64,000 nt of DNA from Diplolepis rosae (lineage: Eukaryota > Arthropoda > Insecta > Hymenoptera > Diplolepididae), in the NCBI GenBank assembly GCA_030998225.1, contig JAPYXD010000701.1:15670501-15734500 (forward strand), in the 5' to 3' direction. The position numbers were made by a program, and so were the translations under genes. The notes under the pieces are model-generated. The model ran no database searches. It worked only from the letters and a program-made list of their open reading frames with translations, and was not told the origin of the DNA. This document shows positions 21,960 to 33,791 of this stretch, piece by piece; the stretch's first letter is position 1; each line of letters begins with the position of its first letter.

Positions 21960-24060
21960 GCGAGAGCGCCAACTTGCTGATTCGATTGTTTTTTAGGCCG
22001 TCCAACATCGCCGAGGCAGCAACTTCCATTTTCAAAAAGTTAGGATATCAATGATTAGAATCGAACCCGCAGTTCGTCACCAAGGAATTTCTTATCGTCC
22101 TTCGCTCCAGAAACGATCCGTATAAACAATGAGGAAACTTTCACGTTTTCACACAATGCCAACATGCACCATTGCAAAAGGCTCCTCTCGATTTAGACTC
22201 GAAAGCCATCTTATTGTTGTTCTGTCTCTCTCATTCTGTACGTGATTCCATGTCCCATTTTTCGACTATTCCCGGAATCACCTCACCCCTCAACACTTAC
22301 ATAAGACTCATAGAACGAATTTTTTATCCATTGGCCTTGCCCGTATTGTCCTTCAACGTGATCCTTTCCCGATCACAATCCGTCACTCCTGATCTCGACC
22401 CACTTAGAAATCCCGCTACAATTCAAACTCCAAAAATATCCTTTCACTTGAAGGTTCAAAATCCAGAGAAATATTCAAAATCGGGAAAAACACTACTGTA
22501 CTTAGCGAATATTTTTTAGCAAACTATATTTCTTCAAAAGGATCACAACTTTCATCGAACTCTAAATTTTTAAGGAGGTGAACTGCAGAAAGGAATATAA
22601 TGTCCTTACAAATAGGTAAATATCTTTATAACTGTTGATCGATCCGCGATCGATAGACACGACGTACGTCTAGGTCACAATGCCGGGCGTAACAATGAGT
22701 TCGCTGTTCATCGACGCAAAGGCCTCTTGAATAATCTAAGTGTAGGTACTTCTGAGTAACGATACCGTAAACTTCAACGATTAACGACAATACTGCTCGC
22801 AAAAAATTCAACAGCAACAATTCTCGTTATGAGTACAAATTACAATATAAATGACGGCAATGGGTCTACTAAGCTCAACAATTATTATTTCTCAATAAGG
22901 ACACCGTTTCGTTATTTATCAAGGTTTCCGAAAACCGGTCATGGCCTCGAATCGTTGCTCGGGATTCACTACTCGTTAAGACACTTGATTGGTACCAACA
23001 CCTCTTCAAACAGCCTAAGATCATCAGCAGATGATCAGTTCAATAGTTAATCATCAGAAGATCAGATGAATAGTCAATCAGATAGATAATTTTTAGGTAA
23101 ACAGTAGATCAGTAGAGTTTTACAAATTATTCAAATTATCCTCTTCGCAGCTGGTATCTTAGGGCCAGATTCTAGTCCAGACTTTCATCACACTCTTGAT
23201 CAACCCAAGTTTAGGAAAAGTTAAAGACCAAGAAGTGTTTCTGACAAATGATCGCGATTCGAACAATAAACTTTTCTTTCAACAAGAGCAGGAAATATGG
23301 TATAGGAGAGATGGAGATCTTCTAACAACCGAAACGGTAATTTTCGAGCATCGGCGTCGCTCTTGACTAGAAAGGACCACAATTAGGTAGAGACTTCTTT
23401 TTTGCTTGATTTTTAAACTCTTGGTATCTCCTTCTAAATGAGAGTTGTGACTCGATGCTTGTGTGCATCTTTAGTTCCAATTATAAAAGTCGAGGGTAGT
23501 AAGCGATTCAACACCCCCACCCACTTTTCTCACTCCGGTTTGAGTCCTTACGCACGCGATGCTCTTTTAGAAATGGTACCGCCGGTTCCGCAACTCTTTT
23601 GCCGACGGAATCGTCACGATGACGGAAAGTTAGATTGAGAGAAATAATAAGGAAGAAGAAAAGGAGTGTTTTTTTAGCAATGAGCAATAACGAATCCTTG
23701 GTCGTGCGCGTACTCCCGCTGAGGTTGACGGTGTGACCTACTCGCACTGCTCTCAGCTGCTTCAACCCCCAGCTATCCACCCCCAGTCGTTTTCAACCCC
23801 ACCGAACTCGGGTAACCCCCTCCAACGGGCATCCACTTCCGCGCGCATCTAGAAACTCGCGCTCACCCTCACCACCTTCTCTAACCCGCTTGCCCCTTTA
23901 TAGCCACCCAAACTTCTCCCCCACCTACCACCCATTAAACAACCCTGTCATCCTCGCTTCTTCTTCGGTACTCGCGCCAAATTCACATTTCTTCGCCGTG
24001 TCTCAAATCCTTTCCACCCATCCATCGGAACGGTTTCGGACCTTATCAACCTAACAAAAT
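21960..24060. other. GC-richer single-copy island; candidate regulatory or 5'-exon region
   Basis: About 2.1 kb with clearly higher G+C and more CpG than the rest of the window, highest from about 23480 to 24050 (runs such as ACACCCCCACCCACTTTTC, CTTCCGCGCGCATCTAG). No repeat family recognised elsewhere in the window occurs here, and the sequence is not palindromic. Open frames (for example 115 codons at 22172-22519 plus, 90 codons at 23508-23780 minus) show no family resemblance. In insects such islands inside transposon-rich intergenic DNA often mark promoters or first exons; that is inference, and I cannot identify a gene or orientation. Confidence 0.4.
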
Positions 24061-24497
24061 CGTAACCTTCGATTCTTCCTTTTCCAAGTATTGAAAGCGT
24101 CTTATTATGGTCGAGTAACTTTAGAATAGGGTTCTTGAGGTTTTTTGATACTATTTTATCAGTTGGCTTAAAGGACCCTTGTAAAACGTTATGGGTTGTC
24201 GTCGTGCCAAAAATCAGGTCTCTGGATATAAAAAGTTTTCTAGGATTTCAAGAGTCGAAATTATATTAGTCGTATTCTTATGAAAGAAGCCTAAAACTTA
24301 CGAAAAATTATTCTTTCAATAATTTTTTTTGTAATAGAATTTCTCCTCACTATCCCGAGTCGAAATCTGAAAACAATTTTCAGAGCAGGGACAAACTCAA
24401 TGTAATTTTCCCCCCTGAAAAACTTCTCAAACGTGGACAAATTGCACTTTTCAGCATAGTTAGGCTTAAACAAAGTGCTAGTTTAAAACCTACTTTA
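24061..24497. other. no feature seen
   Basis: Average-composition sequence falling back to AT-rich. No recognisable feature. Confidence 0.4.
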
Positions 24498-24540
24498 CAC
24501 ACACAAATAAGTCCAGTTGAAACAAACGGAATTTTTCTGG
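24498..24540 (+). repeat. isolated end of the AGTCCAGTTAAAAC family
   Basis: Reads CACACACAAATAAGTCCAGT then TGAAACAAACGGAATTTTTC, matching the terminus of 20380/20963 for about 40 bp before diverging into a TAAATAAATAAATA run. A broken end only. Confidence 0.6.
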
Positions 24541-24789
24541 TATTAATAAATAAATAAATAGTTTATTATTATTTTTCTTGTTTTTCAAATTTATTTGAGT
24601 CTCGGAAAATTATAATAATATATCTTATAACAACCTGTATTTATATGAATTTTGATAATGAAGCCCTACAAAAATAATAAGGAACGAGAATCACGCTCAT
24701 CATAATCGTTGCATTTATCAATCGTGATAATAAAATAACTATAAATACAAGCCATATTTACGAATTTAATTGCATTCCCTAATCAAATG

Positions 24790-24960
24790 AAACTAAAAAA
24801 ATCTGCCCGCTTTGCGGGCACATTCTCATCGCGCGCAGCTCGCTTCGCTAGCAAGTTTGAGCGCACCTAGGGCGCGCGATTTGATCGTCGCGCTTTGCGC
24901 TCCGTTCTTCCTGGACCTCGCGCTTCGCCCTCGGTCTTGTGCTCTTCGCATACGTTTAAG
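24790..24960. repeat. GC-rich block rich in CGCGCTTTGCGCTC words
   Basis: An abrupt GC-rich patch containing GCCCGCTTTGCGGGC (a perfect hairpin with a 3-base loop at its centre), GCGCGCAGCTCGCTTCGC and CGTCGCGCTTTGCGCTCCG. ACATTCTCATC and GCGC-TTT/TTC-GCGC words link it to the GCGAAGC-hairpin family that starts just downstream, so it is probably a diverged terminus of that family. Confidence 0.55.
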
Positions 24961-24989
24961 TTTATTTCTTATAATTTAATACTGAAGAT

Positions 24990-26190
24990 CAAACCAATTT
25001 AATGATATTAAAGATGATGTAATTAGTCATTTACTCAAATTCACTAAGTTTCTTTTTCAGTTTAAGTGAATCAGGAAATTCAATTTACTTAAGGCTCTAT
25101 CGGCCTTAAGGAACACATTCTCATCATGACACTCGCGCTTCGCGCTCGATTTTCTGTATGCATTTTTGTAACTTTTTAATAAATTACATGATTATTGATA
25201 AATTTATTTTATTCCAAATATCTCAAAAAGGAAAAACAATCGTAGACTTTATTTAAGGAAACGATTTTGCAGAACAACGCTTATTTCGTATCTCACATAT
25301 TTTGGTGAAAAAAATCGAATTTTTTCAATATTAAAAATCAAAAAATTAAAATATACATCCTGTCGAGAAATTTCTCGATAAGAATGTGTAGACCTTATTT
25401 AGCCAAACAATTTTTCATCTCAAATTTTTTTCTGTATCTCACATATTTTGTCTAAAAAATGGAATTTTTGAATTTTAATCGTATTTTTTGGAATTGAAAC
25501 GAAAAATATATCTTTTATCAGAAACTGTGTGAGACAAAATTTTTAGATCGTTTTGAAACAAACAACTTTGTATTCTTACGTTTTTTCGTATTTCACATAT
25601 TATTGTTAAAAAATTGAATTTTGGATTTTCAATGGTTTTTTTTTAAATTAATAAGAAAAATATGCATCTTATGAAAAAATGTTACAATTCAAATTTGTAG
25701 GTCTTTATGTAAAAAATAATATTGTATCATAACGTTTTTTCGTATCTCGTATAATTTAACTTGAAAATGGAATTTTGATATTGACTTTTTTCGAATTTGA
25801 ATATGCTGTAACATTTCTAATTTTGATTTAATCAAAAAATTTTATCAGGATAATTTGTAGAGATTTATGAGCACTATCAAAAACCAGTATTAAAATTTTT
25901 GATTTTTTCAAAAAATTATTTTCAAAAACACAAAAGTAGTGCTCAATCCCTCAATTTTGATTGGATGTGGCTGGTTAACGAACTTGTCCTTACTTTTTCG
26001 GCTCCGATAAAGTGCACCAAAGCTCAATTCAATCTGATGATTCTATCGAGAGTTATGCCGCACACGACCTACAGACAGACAGACAGACAGACAGACGGAC
26101 AGACAGACAGACAGACACTTTCGTATAAACCCTTTTTTCTGACTCAGGGGGTCTCAAAACGTAAAGATTTGATGAAAATTTCGAAAGTTA
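24990..26190 (+). mobile_element. GCGAAGC-hairpin repeat family, copy A
   Basis: In this orientation the copy starts with AAGTGAATCAGGAAATTCAA, then a conserved hairpin CTTAAGGC-TCTATCG-GCCTTAAG (25088-25110), GAACACATTCTCATCATGAC, and a second hairpin GCGC-TTC-GCGC (25135-25145; the other strand reads GCGAAGC at its core). From about 25230 to 25900 there are diverged tandem units of roughly 100-165 bp built on TCGTATCTCACATATTTTG and AATTTGTAGA. The far end has GGATGTGGCTGGTTAACGA, the (GACA)n run, and CAGGGGGTCTCAAAACGT. Copy B (38040-39065) is the same structure inverted; partial copies are at 27935-28600, 57642-57679 with 59713-59795, and 63890-64000. No transposase or reverse transcriptase is visible, so class is unknown. 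Confidence 0.75.
26071..26118 (+). repeat. (GACA)n microsatellite
   Basis: About 11 tetranucleotide units with one GACG interruption, inside copy A of the hairpin family. The equivalent place in copy B (38145-38160) retains only CTGTCTGTCTCTCTG, so the array has expanded or contracted between copies. Confidence 0.9.
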
Positions 26191-26210
26191 TTTTTCACAT
26201 AAAACCAATA

Positions 26211-27166
26211 CACAGAGAGAAATTTTAGGTTTCACTGACCAAAGTTTTTTTGTTAAAATCGTCTTTACAAAAATGTTAAAGTTCTCATGACAATCATGGT
26301 AGTGGCTGTCATACATTGGAAAAGTGTTTACTTCAACTGCAAGGAACGTTACTGAGACCACGATTCTGGTACTTGAAATACCATAGCGCTGCGGTTATAG
26401 GAACCAAAGTCCATCGTAAAGCCGCGCATAGAGTTTAGTTAAAATGACTAAGTCTACGGACAGTAAATACCCAGCCAAAATTATTTTTAAGGTTATAGGT
26501 ATGGTTCTCTTAGTTATCAAAATACAAATTCAATTTGATGAGAAAAAATAAAGTTTCACCGAAAAGATCTAAGAAAAATAATCCGGTATAATGATATTTA
26601 TGATAACTTTCGTCGATTAAGTTAAAAAATTGTCACTTTTTTCATCATCATAAACTTTTTTTGACTGACTATAGTTTTGACAAAATACGACGAGACAGCA
26701 AAATTGGAACGCATTGCATTGTCCCCGAACAAAATCGTTTATCATTTAGAAAGAATTGTCAAACTATATTTATAATAGAATTATTTACCTGATAATGCTT
26801 GGCACGGTGAAATATAGTCCAGGAATCGAGAACGAGAATTGGCAGGATTCAACTTAGGCTGCATATCTTTCAATGAAAGTTATACTTGATTTGTCTAGCG
26901 CAACAGCGAACGCTGCGGTTGTAGTAACCAAAGGAGCTTGGCAGTACACATAAAGAAAATGTACGTGTACTAACCGTTGGGGTACGTATAAAGCTCATTC
27001 TAATCATCAACTTTGGTCACAACAACCGAATACACAAAAAAGTCCAAATTACTGTCATGATAACTATAAAAGTAGTAGCTTCTCTCAACTTTTTTGGTCA
27101 AGGCAACTACTGTACAAAAAATTTATGTGCTATGTGCACAGGAACCAAAGCCGATTTCTCTCAGTG
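26211..27166. mobile_element. TA-flanked element with CACTGAGAGAAAT ends, 956 bp
   Basis: Left end CACAGAGAGAAATTTTAGGT and right end GCCGATTTCTCTCAGTG are inverted over their first 13-15 bases, with TA outside both (26209-26210; 27167-27168). Subterminally ACCAAAG recurs in inverted orientation and GCGCTGCGGTTATAGGAACC / ACGCTGCGGTTGTAGTAACC occur as direct copies (about 26388 and 26908). Non-coding. Consistent with a non-autonomous Tc1/mariner-like element, moderately certain because the terminal inverted repeat is short. Confidence 0.6.
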
Positions 27167-27168
27167 TA

Positions 27169-27657
27169 CCTTCTCATCCATGATGAGAATGTAAAAATCA
27201 AACTACACTCCCGAACAAAAATCTTTGCCCATCCATTACACAGACATTTCAAAAAAAGCATTTTGTAACTTGTTTAGGCTCTTTCGAAAGCACATATAAA
27301 AAATTTTGATTTAAATTTATTGCAATTATGGAAATTTTTGTTAAAAAATAACCTTTATTTTCAAGATCTATTATCTCTGGAAATGCGGAAGATACAGAAA
27401 AACTTATAAGAAAAAAAATCTTTGTTTTTTCAGTCGAATAATCAGAAATTTCTCCAAAATTCTTTGCAAACATTCTTTTTTCAGTTTCCAGAGCCGTCTG
27501 TGATATTCTATGCATGATAAATTTTATGTGTGAATCCATTTGTTTATATTAAAAAATATTTTTTCCGTTTTTATGTCAATAGTTCCAATTTAGTTTATCG
27601 TAAACCTCAAATTCATTGGAACCAAATCCATTTCTTGACACCCTAGTAGAAAAAAAA
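27169..27657. other. no feature seen
   Basis: AT-rich; a 96-codon minus-strand frame at 27249-27539 has no recognisable domain. Confidence 0.4.
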
Positions 27658-27853
27658 TAGTGTGCAACACGGGAAAAACATTTTCCCGACGCGTCTAGTG
27701 AAAATTGTACTTTCTCTGTCTGTTTTGAGATGGGAAAATGGCTACTTTCCCCACCAGTTATGAAAATAGCCATTTTAACGTCTCAAAACAGATGGTGAAA
27801 GTATAATCGTCATTAGACATGTTGGGAAAAATAACGTGTTTCACTCGTGAGGA
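27658..27853. mobile_element. small inverted-repeat element, about 196 bp
   Basis: Left arm AACACGGGAAAAACATTTTC ... CTGTCTGTTTTGAGATGGGA and right arm ACGTCTCAAAACAGATGGTG ... TTGGGAAAAATAACGTGTTT are inverted copies around a short centre (GGCTACTTTCCCCACC...). Minus-strand frames over it are by-products. Confidence 0.75.
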
Positions 27854-27934
27854 ATAGGCGATTGTCAATTCGTGTGTTGCAAACTTCAAATTCATTGGCA
27901 ATTGCTTGTTTTCCCAACTGGTAAAAAACCTAAA

Positions 27935-28600
27935 ATTTAGTTTTTCCAAAAAAATATACGAGATATGGAAGAAATATTAAGAAACAAAATTGTTCATATC
28001 AAATAGATCTTCAAATTGTTAATGACCATTTTTTTTATAGAAGTTACATCTTTTTCTTATTAATGAAAAATTTTTCTATAAAGATGAAAAATTCAATTTT
28101 TTCCGCCAAAATATACAAGATACATACAGAAAAAATGTCAGAAAACAAAATTGTTCATTTCAAAAAGATCTACAACATTGATGTTGACCATTTTTTCACA
28201 GGAATTATATCTTTTGTTTAATAATGAAAAATATTATTAAATATAAAAAACTCTCTTCGTAAGCAGAACTACGCGAAATACGAAAAAAAATGGTTAACCT
28301 CCATAAGATCTACAAATTTACTTCAGGCAATTTTTTAATAAAAATAAATATTCTTTGTTTTTGGTGTTGAAAATTTGATTAAAAATAAACAATTCCCTTT
28401 TTAGCAAAACCATACGAGGTATAAAGCAATTGTTATTTTATTCTTAAATGCAAATGTGGCTCTAATGGATATAAAATAAAAATCGAGCGCGAAGCGCGAT
28501 TATTACAATGAGAATGTGTTCTTTAAGGTCGATAGAGCCTTAAGTAGATAGAATTTCCTGTTTCACTCGAAATCGAAAAATTATGACTTATTAACATTTT
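27935..28600 (-). mobile_element. GCGAAGC-hairpin repeat family, partial copy C
   Basis: Three diverged tandem units of about 150-165 bp (landmarks GCCAAAATATACGAGATA, AACAAAATTGTTCAT, AAGATCTACAA, GACCATTTTTT, TTAATGAAAAAT) run into the terminal block AAATCGAGCGCGAAGCGCGA (28482-28500), AATGAGAATGTGTTCTTTAA and the hairpin TTAAGGTCGATAGAGCCTTAA. Orientation is opposite to copy A. The GACA/GGTCTCAAAACG end is absent. Confidence 0.72.
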
Positions 28601-29164
28601 ATTTATTTATTGGAAATCAAATCAATTTTAACTCTCTTTACCTCTCAGGTATTTTAAAAAGATTATCAAATGGTTTTTGATTTTAATTTCAAAGGGAAAT
28701 TAATGTACTTAAGGTTGTTTTGACCTAATGGGTAATTTATTTTTCCAAAAGTGTCAAGAATTTCCCACATTTTTTTTATCGAATAAAACTGCAATATTCT
28801 AATTTTTTAGAATAAAAATTAAAAACTTTAACACAAAATGGACCAAATAAATACTAAAATCAAAGATTTGTTAGTTAGGGCTTCCCGATGAATATATACG
28901 CAAGTTAAAGTGGACATGTGATAAGAATTTACGTAACTTTAGTGAGCCGATTATTCGATTTCTTTTAAAAATGGTTTTTTGATCTTTTTAATAGTTTTTA
29001 CATGATCTAACTTTGTTAACATGGGTCCACGGGAAAAATATCATTAAGGTAATTCGTAGAAATTTCAAAAAGCTATTTAGAACTGACCTAGAATATTTAT
29101 CTTCCTCAAAAAAAATTATTTTTATAGAGTTTAAAATGGCACCAATTTTTCTCCACGTATTAAT
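28601..29164. other. no feature seen
   Basis: AT-rich single-copy sequence; overlapping 60- and 87-codon frames on opposite strands (28988-29276) show no family resemblance. Confidence 0.4.
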
Positions 29165-30825
29165 TCGCATTGATAAGTTGTTTTGGATGGGGTTCGAATT
29201 GATTCGTTTTAAACCTTTCCGGGATGTACGGATTCAGATGAAATGGAAAGTTGGTTCTAATGAGGATTCGGATTAATTCAGTTCAAAATTACCCGGAATG
29301 CACCAATTGAGATGGATCAAAAAGTTAGAACGGATTAATTTGGTTTGAAATTCTCTGGACTGCACGTATTAAGATGGATTGGAATACTGTTGCGAATCGT
29401 TTTAGTTTAAAATTCCCCGAAATGATCGGATTGAGATGGATTGAAAAGTTCGGAGGGATTGATTGGATTTGAAACTCTACGGAATCCATGTATGAGGATG
29501 GATTTTTTGAACCTCTCCGTGATGCTCGGATTCTGGTGGAATAGAAAGTTGGTTCAAATGTAGTTTTGAATTGACTAAATTAAAAATTCCCTGAAATGCC
29601 AAACTAAGATGGATTTAAAAGTTGGGATGCATGGATTCGGTTTGAAATTGTCCGGAGTGCACGCATTACACTGATACAAAAATGCTTCCGAAACTATAGC
29701 ATTTCTGCGAAAATCATATATATCATTATATAGCATATTTTTTCAAGTCAATAATGTACGTGCTTTTGGCAGAAATGTTATAGATTCAATAGCATTTGTT
29801 TCTCAGTGTAAGATGGATTGAAATGCTGGTTCGAATTTTTCCAGCTTAAAATTCCCCGAAATGTTCGGATTGAGATGGATGAAAAAGTTGGAACGGATTA
29901 ATTTGGTTTACAGTTCTCCGGAATCCACGTATCAAGATGGTTACGAAAGTTGTTTTGAATGGGATTCAGACTGATAGGGTTTCAACCTCTCCGGGATTCC
30001 TGGATTCAGATGGAATGCTAAATTGGTTCTAATGAGGTTTCGGATTAATACAGTTTAGAATTCCCAAGAAGCCACCGATCGAGATGGATTAAAAAGTTGG
30101 TTCGAATTGATTCGGTTTGAAATTCTCCGGAATTCACGTATTAGGATGTATTGAAATGCTGGTTCGAATTTTTCCAGTTTGAAATTCCCCGAAATTTTCG
30201 GATTGAGATGGATGAGAAAGTCGGGACTGGTTGATTCGATTTAAAATTCTCCGAAATCAATGTATTAAGATGGATTAAATTGCTGGCTTCAGATAGGGCG
30301 AATTGATTCGGTTCAAATCTCTCCGGTATGTGCGAATTTAGATGGAATGCAAAGTTGGTTCAAATGTGGTTTTGAATTGATTCAGTTTAAAATTTCTTGA
30401 AATGCCGGATTAAGGTATTGGATCAAAAAGTTGGAAAAGATTTATTCGGTTTACAGTTCTCCGGAATCCATGTATAAAGTTGGTTACGAAAGTTGTTTTG
30501 GATGGGGTTCAGACTGATACGGTTTAAACCTCTCCGGGATGCCCGGATTCAGATGTAATGAAAAATTGGTTCTAATGAGGTTTCGGATTGATACAATTTA
30601 TAAGTCTTCAGAAGTCACTGATCGAGATTGAGATGGATGTAAAAGTCGGGAGGGATAGATTCAATCAAAATTTTTCCGAAAACCACGTATTAATATGGAT
30701 TGAAATGCTGGCTTCAGATAGGGCGCATTGATTTGGTTTGAACCTCTCCGGTATGCGCGGATTTAGATGGAAAGGAAAATTGGTTCTAATGAGGTTTCGG
30801 ATTGATTCGGTTTAAAAAATATAAA
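29165..30825 (+). repeat. 62-bp minisatellite, diverged, about 1.66 kb
   Basis: Repeated phrases GATTCGGTTTGAAATTCTCC, GGAATCCACGTATTAAGATGG and AAAAGTTGGTTCTAATGAGG recur throughout. The word GATGG falls at 29311, 29373, 29435 and 29497, giving a 62-bp spacing. Units differ from each other by perhaps 20-30%, so the array is old. A TA-flanked element has inserted at 29669-29808. Confidence 0.85.
29669..29808. mobile_element. 140-bp TA-flanked miniature element inside the minisatellite
   Basis: Termini CACTGATACAAAAATGCTTC and ATAGCATTTGTTTCTCAGTG, with TA at 29667-29668 and 29809-29810. Removing the element and one TA restores ACGCATTAAGATGGATTG, which matches the minisatellite phrase CACGTATTAAGATGGATTG elsewhere in the array, giving an empty-site confirmation. 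Internal CATTTCTGC and GCAGAAATG are inverted. A relative lies at 45946-46070. Confidence 0.9.
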
Positions 30826-33791
30826 TTAATTTGATTTTAAGAAATCACGTTTTTAGCCTTTTTTAATGAAAGAAATTATGTTTTTGATATTATTTATTCG
30901 ATTTAAAAAAATATATTTTCCATTCAAATACAGTATTGGCAAGAAAATAAGAAAAAGTTTATTTAATTTTATTATCTTTGAACGAAGACAGTTTTGACAC
31001 AAATTTGTTTGATTCAAAGAAACTTTTTTCTGGTTCTATATTTCTGATTAGACCAGTTTCACTTACAATATTTCGATTGCTGTGTTTAACATGCTGCATT
31101 GTTCAGAGAGACATATCACAACATAAATACAATTGTAAATTTCCAACCTACAACCGAATAGCTAACACTCCAGAACCATTACTATCAGTGCACATTAAGA
31201 TGAATACCGTGAGCGTCAAAATGGATAACTTGAGTGCAAGAAGAAAATGTCTATCTTGTTAAGTACTTCTACTTTAAAAGCAAATTGTATGCATAACAGC
31301 AATGTCTCTGGAAGCAATTTGCAGATGAAAAGTTTTACACTTAGGATAAGATATATTATGAAGTTATGTTCGCTTATTTTTAAATAGAATGTTTCATTAA
31401 AATTCTTAACAAAAATTAGTGCCATTTATTGTTGCCAATCATGAAAATGCGTTTAAAAAACACAACTTAAAACGCTAACTGTACCAGAAATATTTCATAC
31501 AGTTTTCAAATACTTGAATAATAGAGACTTCGTTTTGAAGGTAGTGAAACTTAAGTGCATTTGATATATTATAAAGTTAAATTAATATCTTGAAAAATAT
31601 ATTACCTTAAATTCATGCAAGAACCTTATTTTTAGAAAGAACACAAAGTATCAGGAGTTTATTCAATGTTATCGGACCATTATAAAAAGCTAAAAAAGCG
31701 CTATGAAAAGGGGAGATAAGAACATGAATTGATTCTGAAAATTTGGTTGTAGAATTGATTCAATTATATCTTAAAATCGTTAATGTATTAGGAAATATGA
31801 AATATAAAATTTTAAGACTGAATTTAAGTCAATTTTAGATGTTTATACATAAAAATAATATAAAACGTTGCAAATGTTGCTTTTCCATCCCTCTTTAGTG
31901 ACATTAAAAATATCTTCCGAATCATATAAAACTTAGATATGATTTTGCCAAGCCATAAAATGTCCATAATGTGTACAAGTCTCCATATCTTTCGCCTTTG
32001 AAAATAACTTATAAATATACGTTCATAGAAACACACCTTTTCCCAATTTCAAATAAATACTCAATTTTCTTAGTATACTAGCTAATCGATTTTACCCTCG
32101 TTTCAAAAATCCACTACGGCGAACAACATTCCTAAAAAGTTATCTGATATCAATGAAAATTAGTCCTTGAGGATTTTTAGTATTTTTGATAATAAATACA
32201 AAATCAAAATTCAAACTTTAGGATTCATTATACTCGTACTTGACCGTAATTAAAATAAGTAGTCTAATCTTTCGTACAATTTTGTATCTGAATATTGTGA
32301 ATATGATAATAATTTTGTGAAAAAAAAAGTCTAGTTTTCACACTCATTCACTATTCTACGAATTTAAACATTTCTTTTGGACTATTTTATAAACTGAACG
32401 ACCAACAATCTTTAAAATATTGAGTAAAAGAAATGCTATTTCAATATCAAAGAAATCAAATATAAAGAACTGATGCCTATCTGAACGGTATTGTTCATTA
32501 ACATATATAGCTACAGTTTCCTAATATTCACACTGCTTGGTCTCAGAGGCCTAGTTTTTGCGTATAAACAAGACGAGAGAATCAATTTATGTAACATGAA
32601 TCAGGTTTCTCGATACAGTTTACAACGTGATGCATGTTGAGTATCCTATTTCATTTGAGGGTGAATTTCATTAGGCTTCTTGCCTTGATTTATGGACCAA
32701 TGTCCCTCCTTTTTCAACTTTAGGATCGAGGTTTCCGAATCCTCCCAATTGAGCATGAGTCATCATTTACCGGGAATTTCTTAGAAATATATTTACAAAG
32801 TAGATCTAAACTATTTAACATCTATACACTTTATTCAGTGATTGTTTCTCGTTTTATCCCTGGATATTTTACTTTAGAATGAAAATCTTTTCACTTCGTG
32901 AAACATCAACTATATAGTACATAATACAATGTCATTGTCCTCATTTAATTTAAATCAAACGGTATTCGTACGTGTACAAAATTACAATCAAAGGTTCGAA
33001 ACAGTTGATCCACGTCTGCTATTCGCGGTCATCAAACATTCAGAAACTCGAAGCGCACGTTACTCGGAAATTCCAATTAATGGGAAGCCAATTGAAGAGA
33101 CACCAACGCAATTCGATTTCGAACAGAGCAGTGAATGTTTAAAGTCACAAAGCCTTTCAATTATTTATCGTCTCATTTAATTAATTCTTTAATTTGCGTC
33201 GCATTTGGAAAAATCTTGAAACTATATATTTTGAAGAGATAAAGCATTTATCTTGGATTTTGGTCAAATTAAATTAATTAGGTGAACATAATCAACTGTA
33301 TTTTTATCTCTAGGAGGACTATGTTTTCATTAGAAAAATAATACAATCATTCGCTTCAAAAGAGTTTTAAAGCTGAACATAAAAACTTTTCATTAAAAGT
33401 ATCACTGAATTTCATTTCAATTTGGGGAAATACATATACTTTAAATAATTCTAATTTTTGAAATAACAAATAGGAATTCGTTCTGATTTTATCTGCAACT
33501 GCAGTACAGAAGATACGATATTTCAGGACAATACTTGTTTTGCATTTAAATTATTTTGATTTACTATCACCGATAAAGGATTCCTTGTGTTACAAATGCT
33601 TTGAAATTATCAGGCACGTAAATCCGAATATTATATTACATTTTTTCCAGCTCTGAAAAATATGTAAAACAAGGTTCTAATAAGATGAAGATTCTAATTA
33701 CTGAGGAGGAACTTATTGTCGATCTTCAAGATAGACTTATTCATATACTTATTACGTCAACAGTAAAGCCTCACGAACCTATCAATTGCTT
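30826..33791. other. 3 kb single-copy sequence, no gene recognised
   Basis: No repeat family of this window occurs here. Several short frames exist (94 codons at 30978-31262 plus; 83 codons at 32929-33180 plus; 70 codons at 31824-32036 minus). The 32929 frame has a balanced residue composition and could be an exon, but has no recognisable motif, so I do not call it. Confidence 0.4.

Noticed and set aside
22050..22075. Minus-strand GCGGGTTCGATTCTA resembles a tRNA B box
   Set aside because: The 70 bases upstream give no D-arm or anticodon arm, and no acceptor stem pairs.
25899..26228. 109-codon frame with a QTDRQTDRQTDG stretch
   Set aside because: The repeat peptide is a GACA microsatellite translation inside a dispersed repeat; no protein features.
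24990..28600. Helitron reading of the hairpin family
   Set aside because: No CTRR after the hairpin at either orientation and no TC...A/T insertion border could be shown; no Rep/helicase coding. Left as unknown class.
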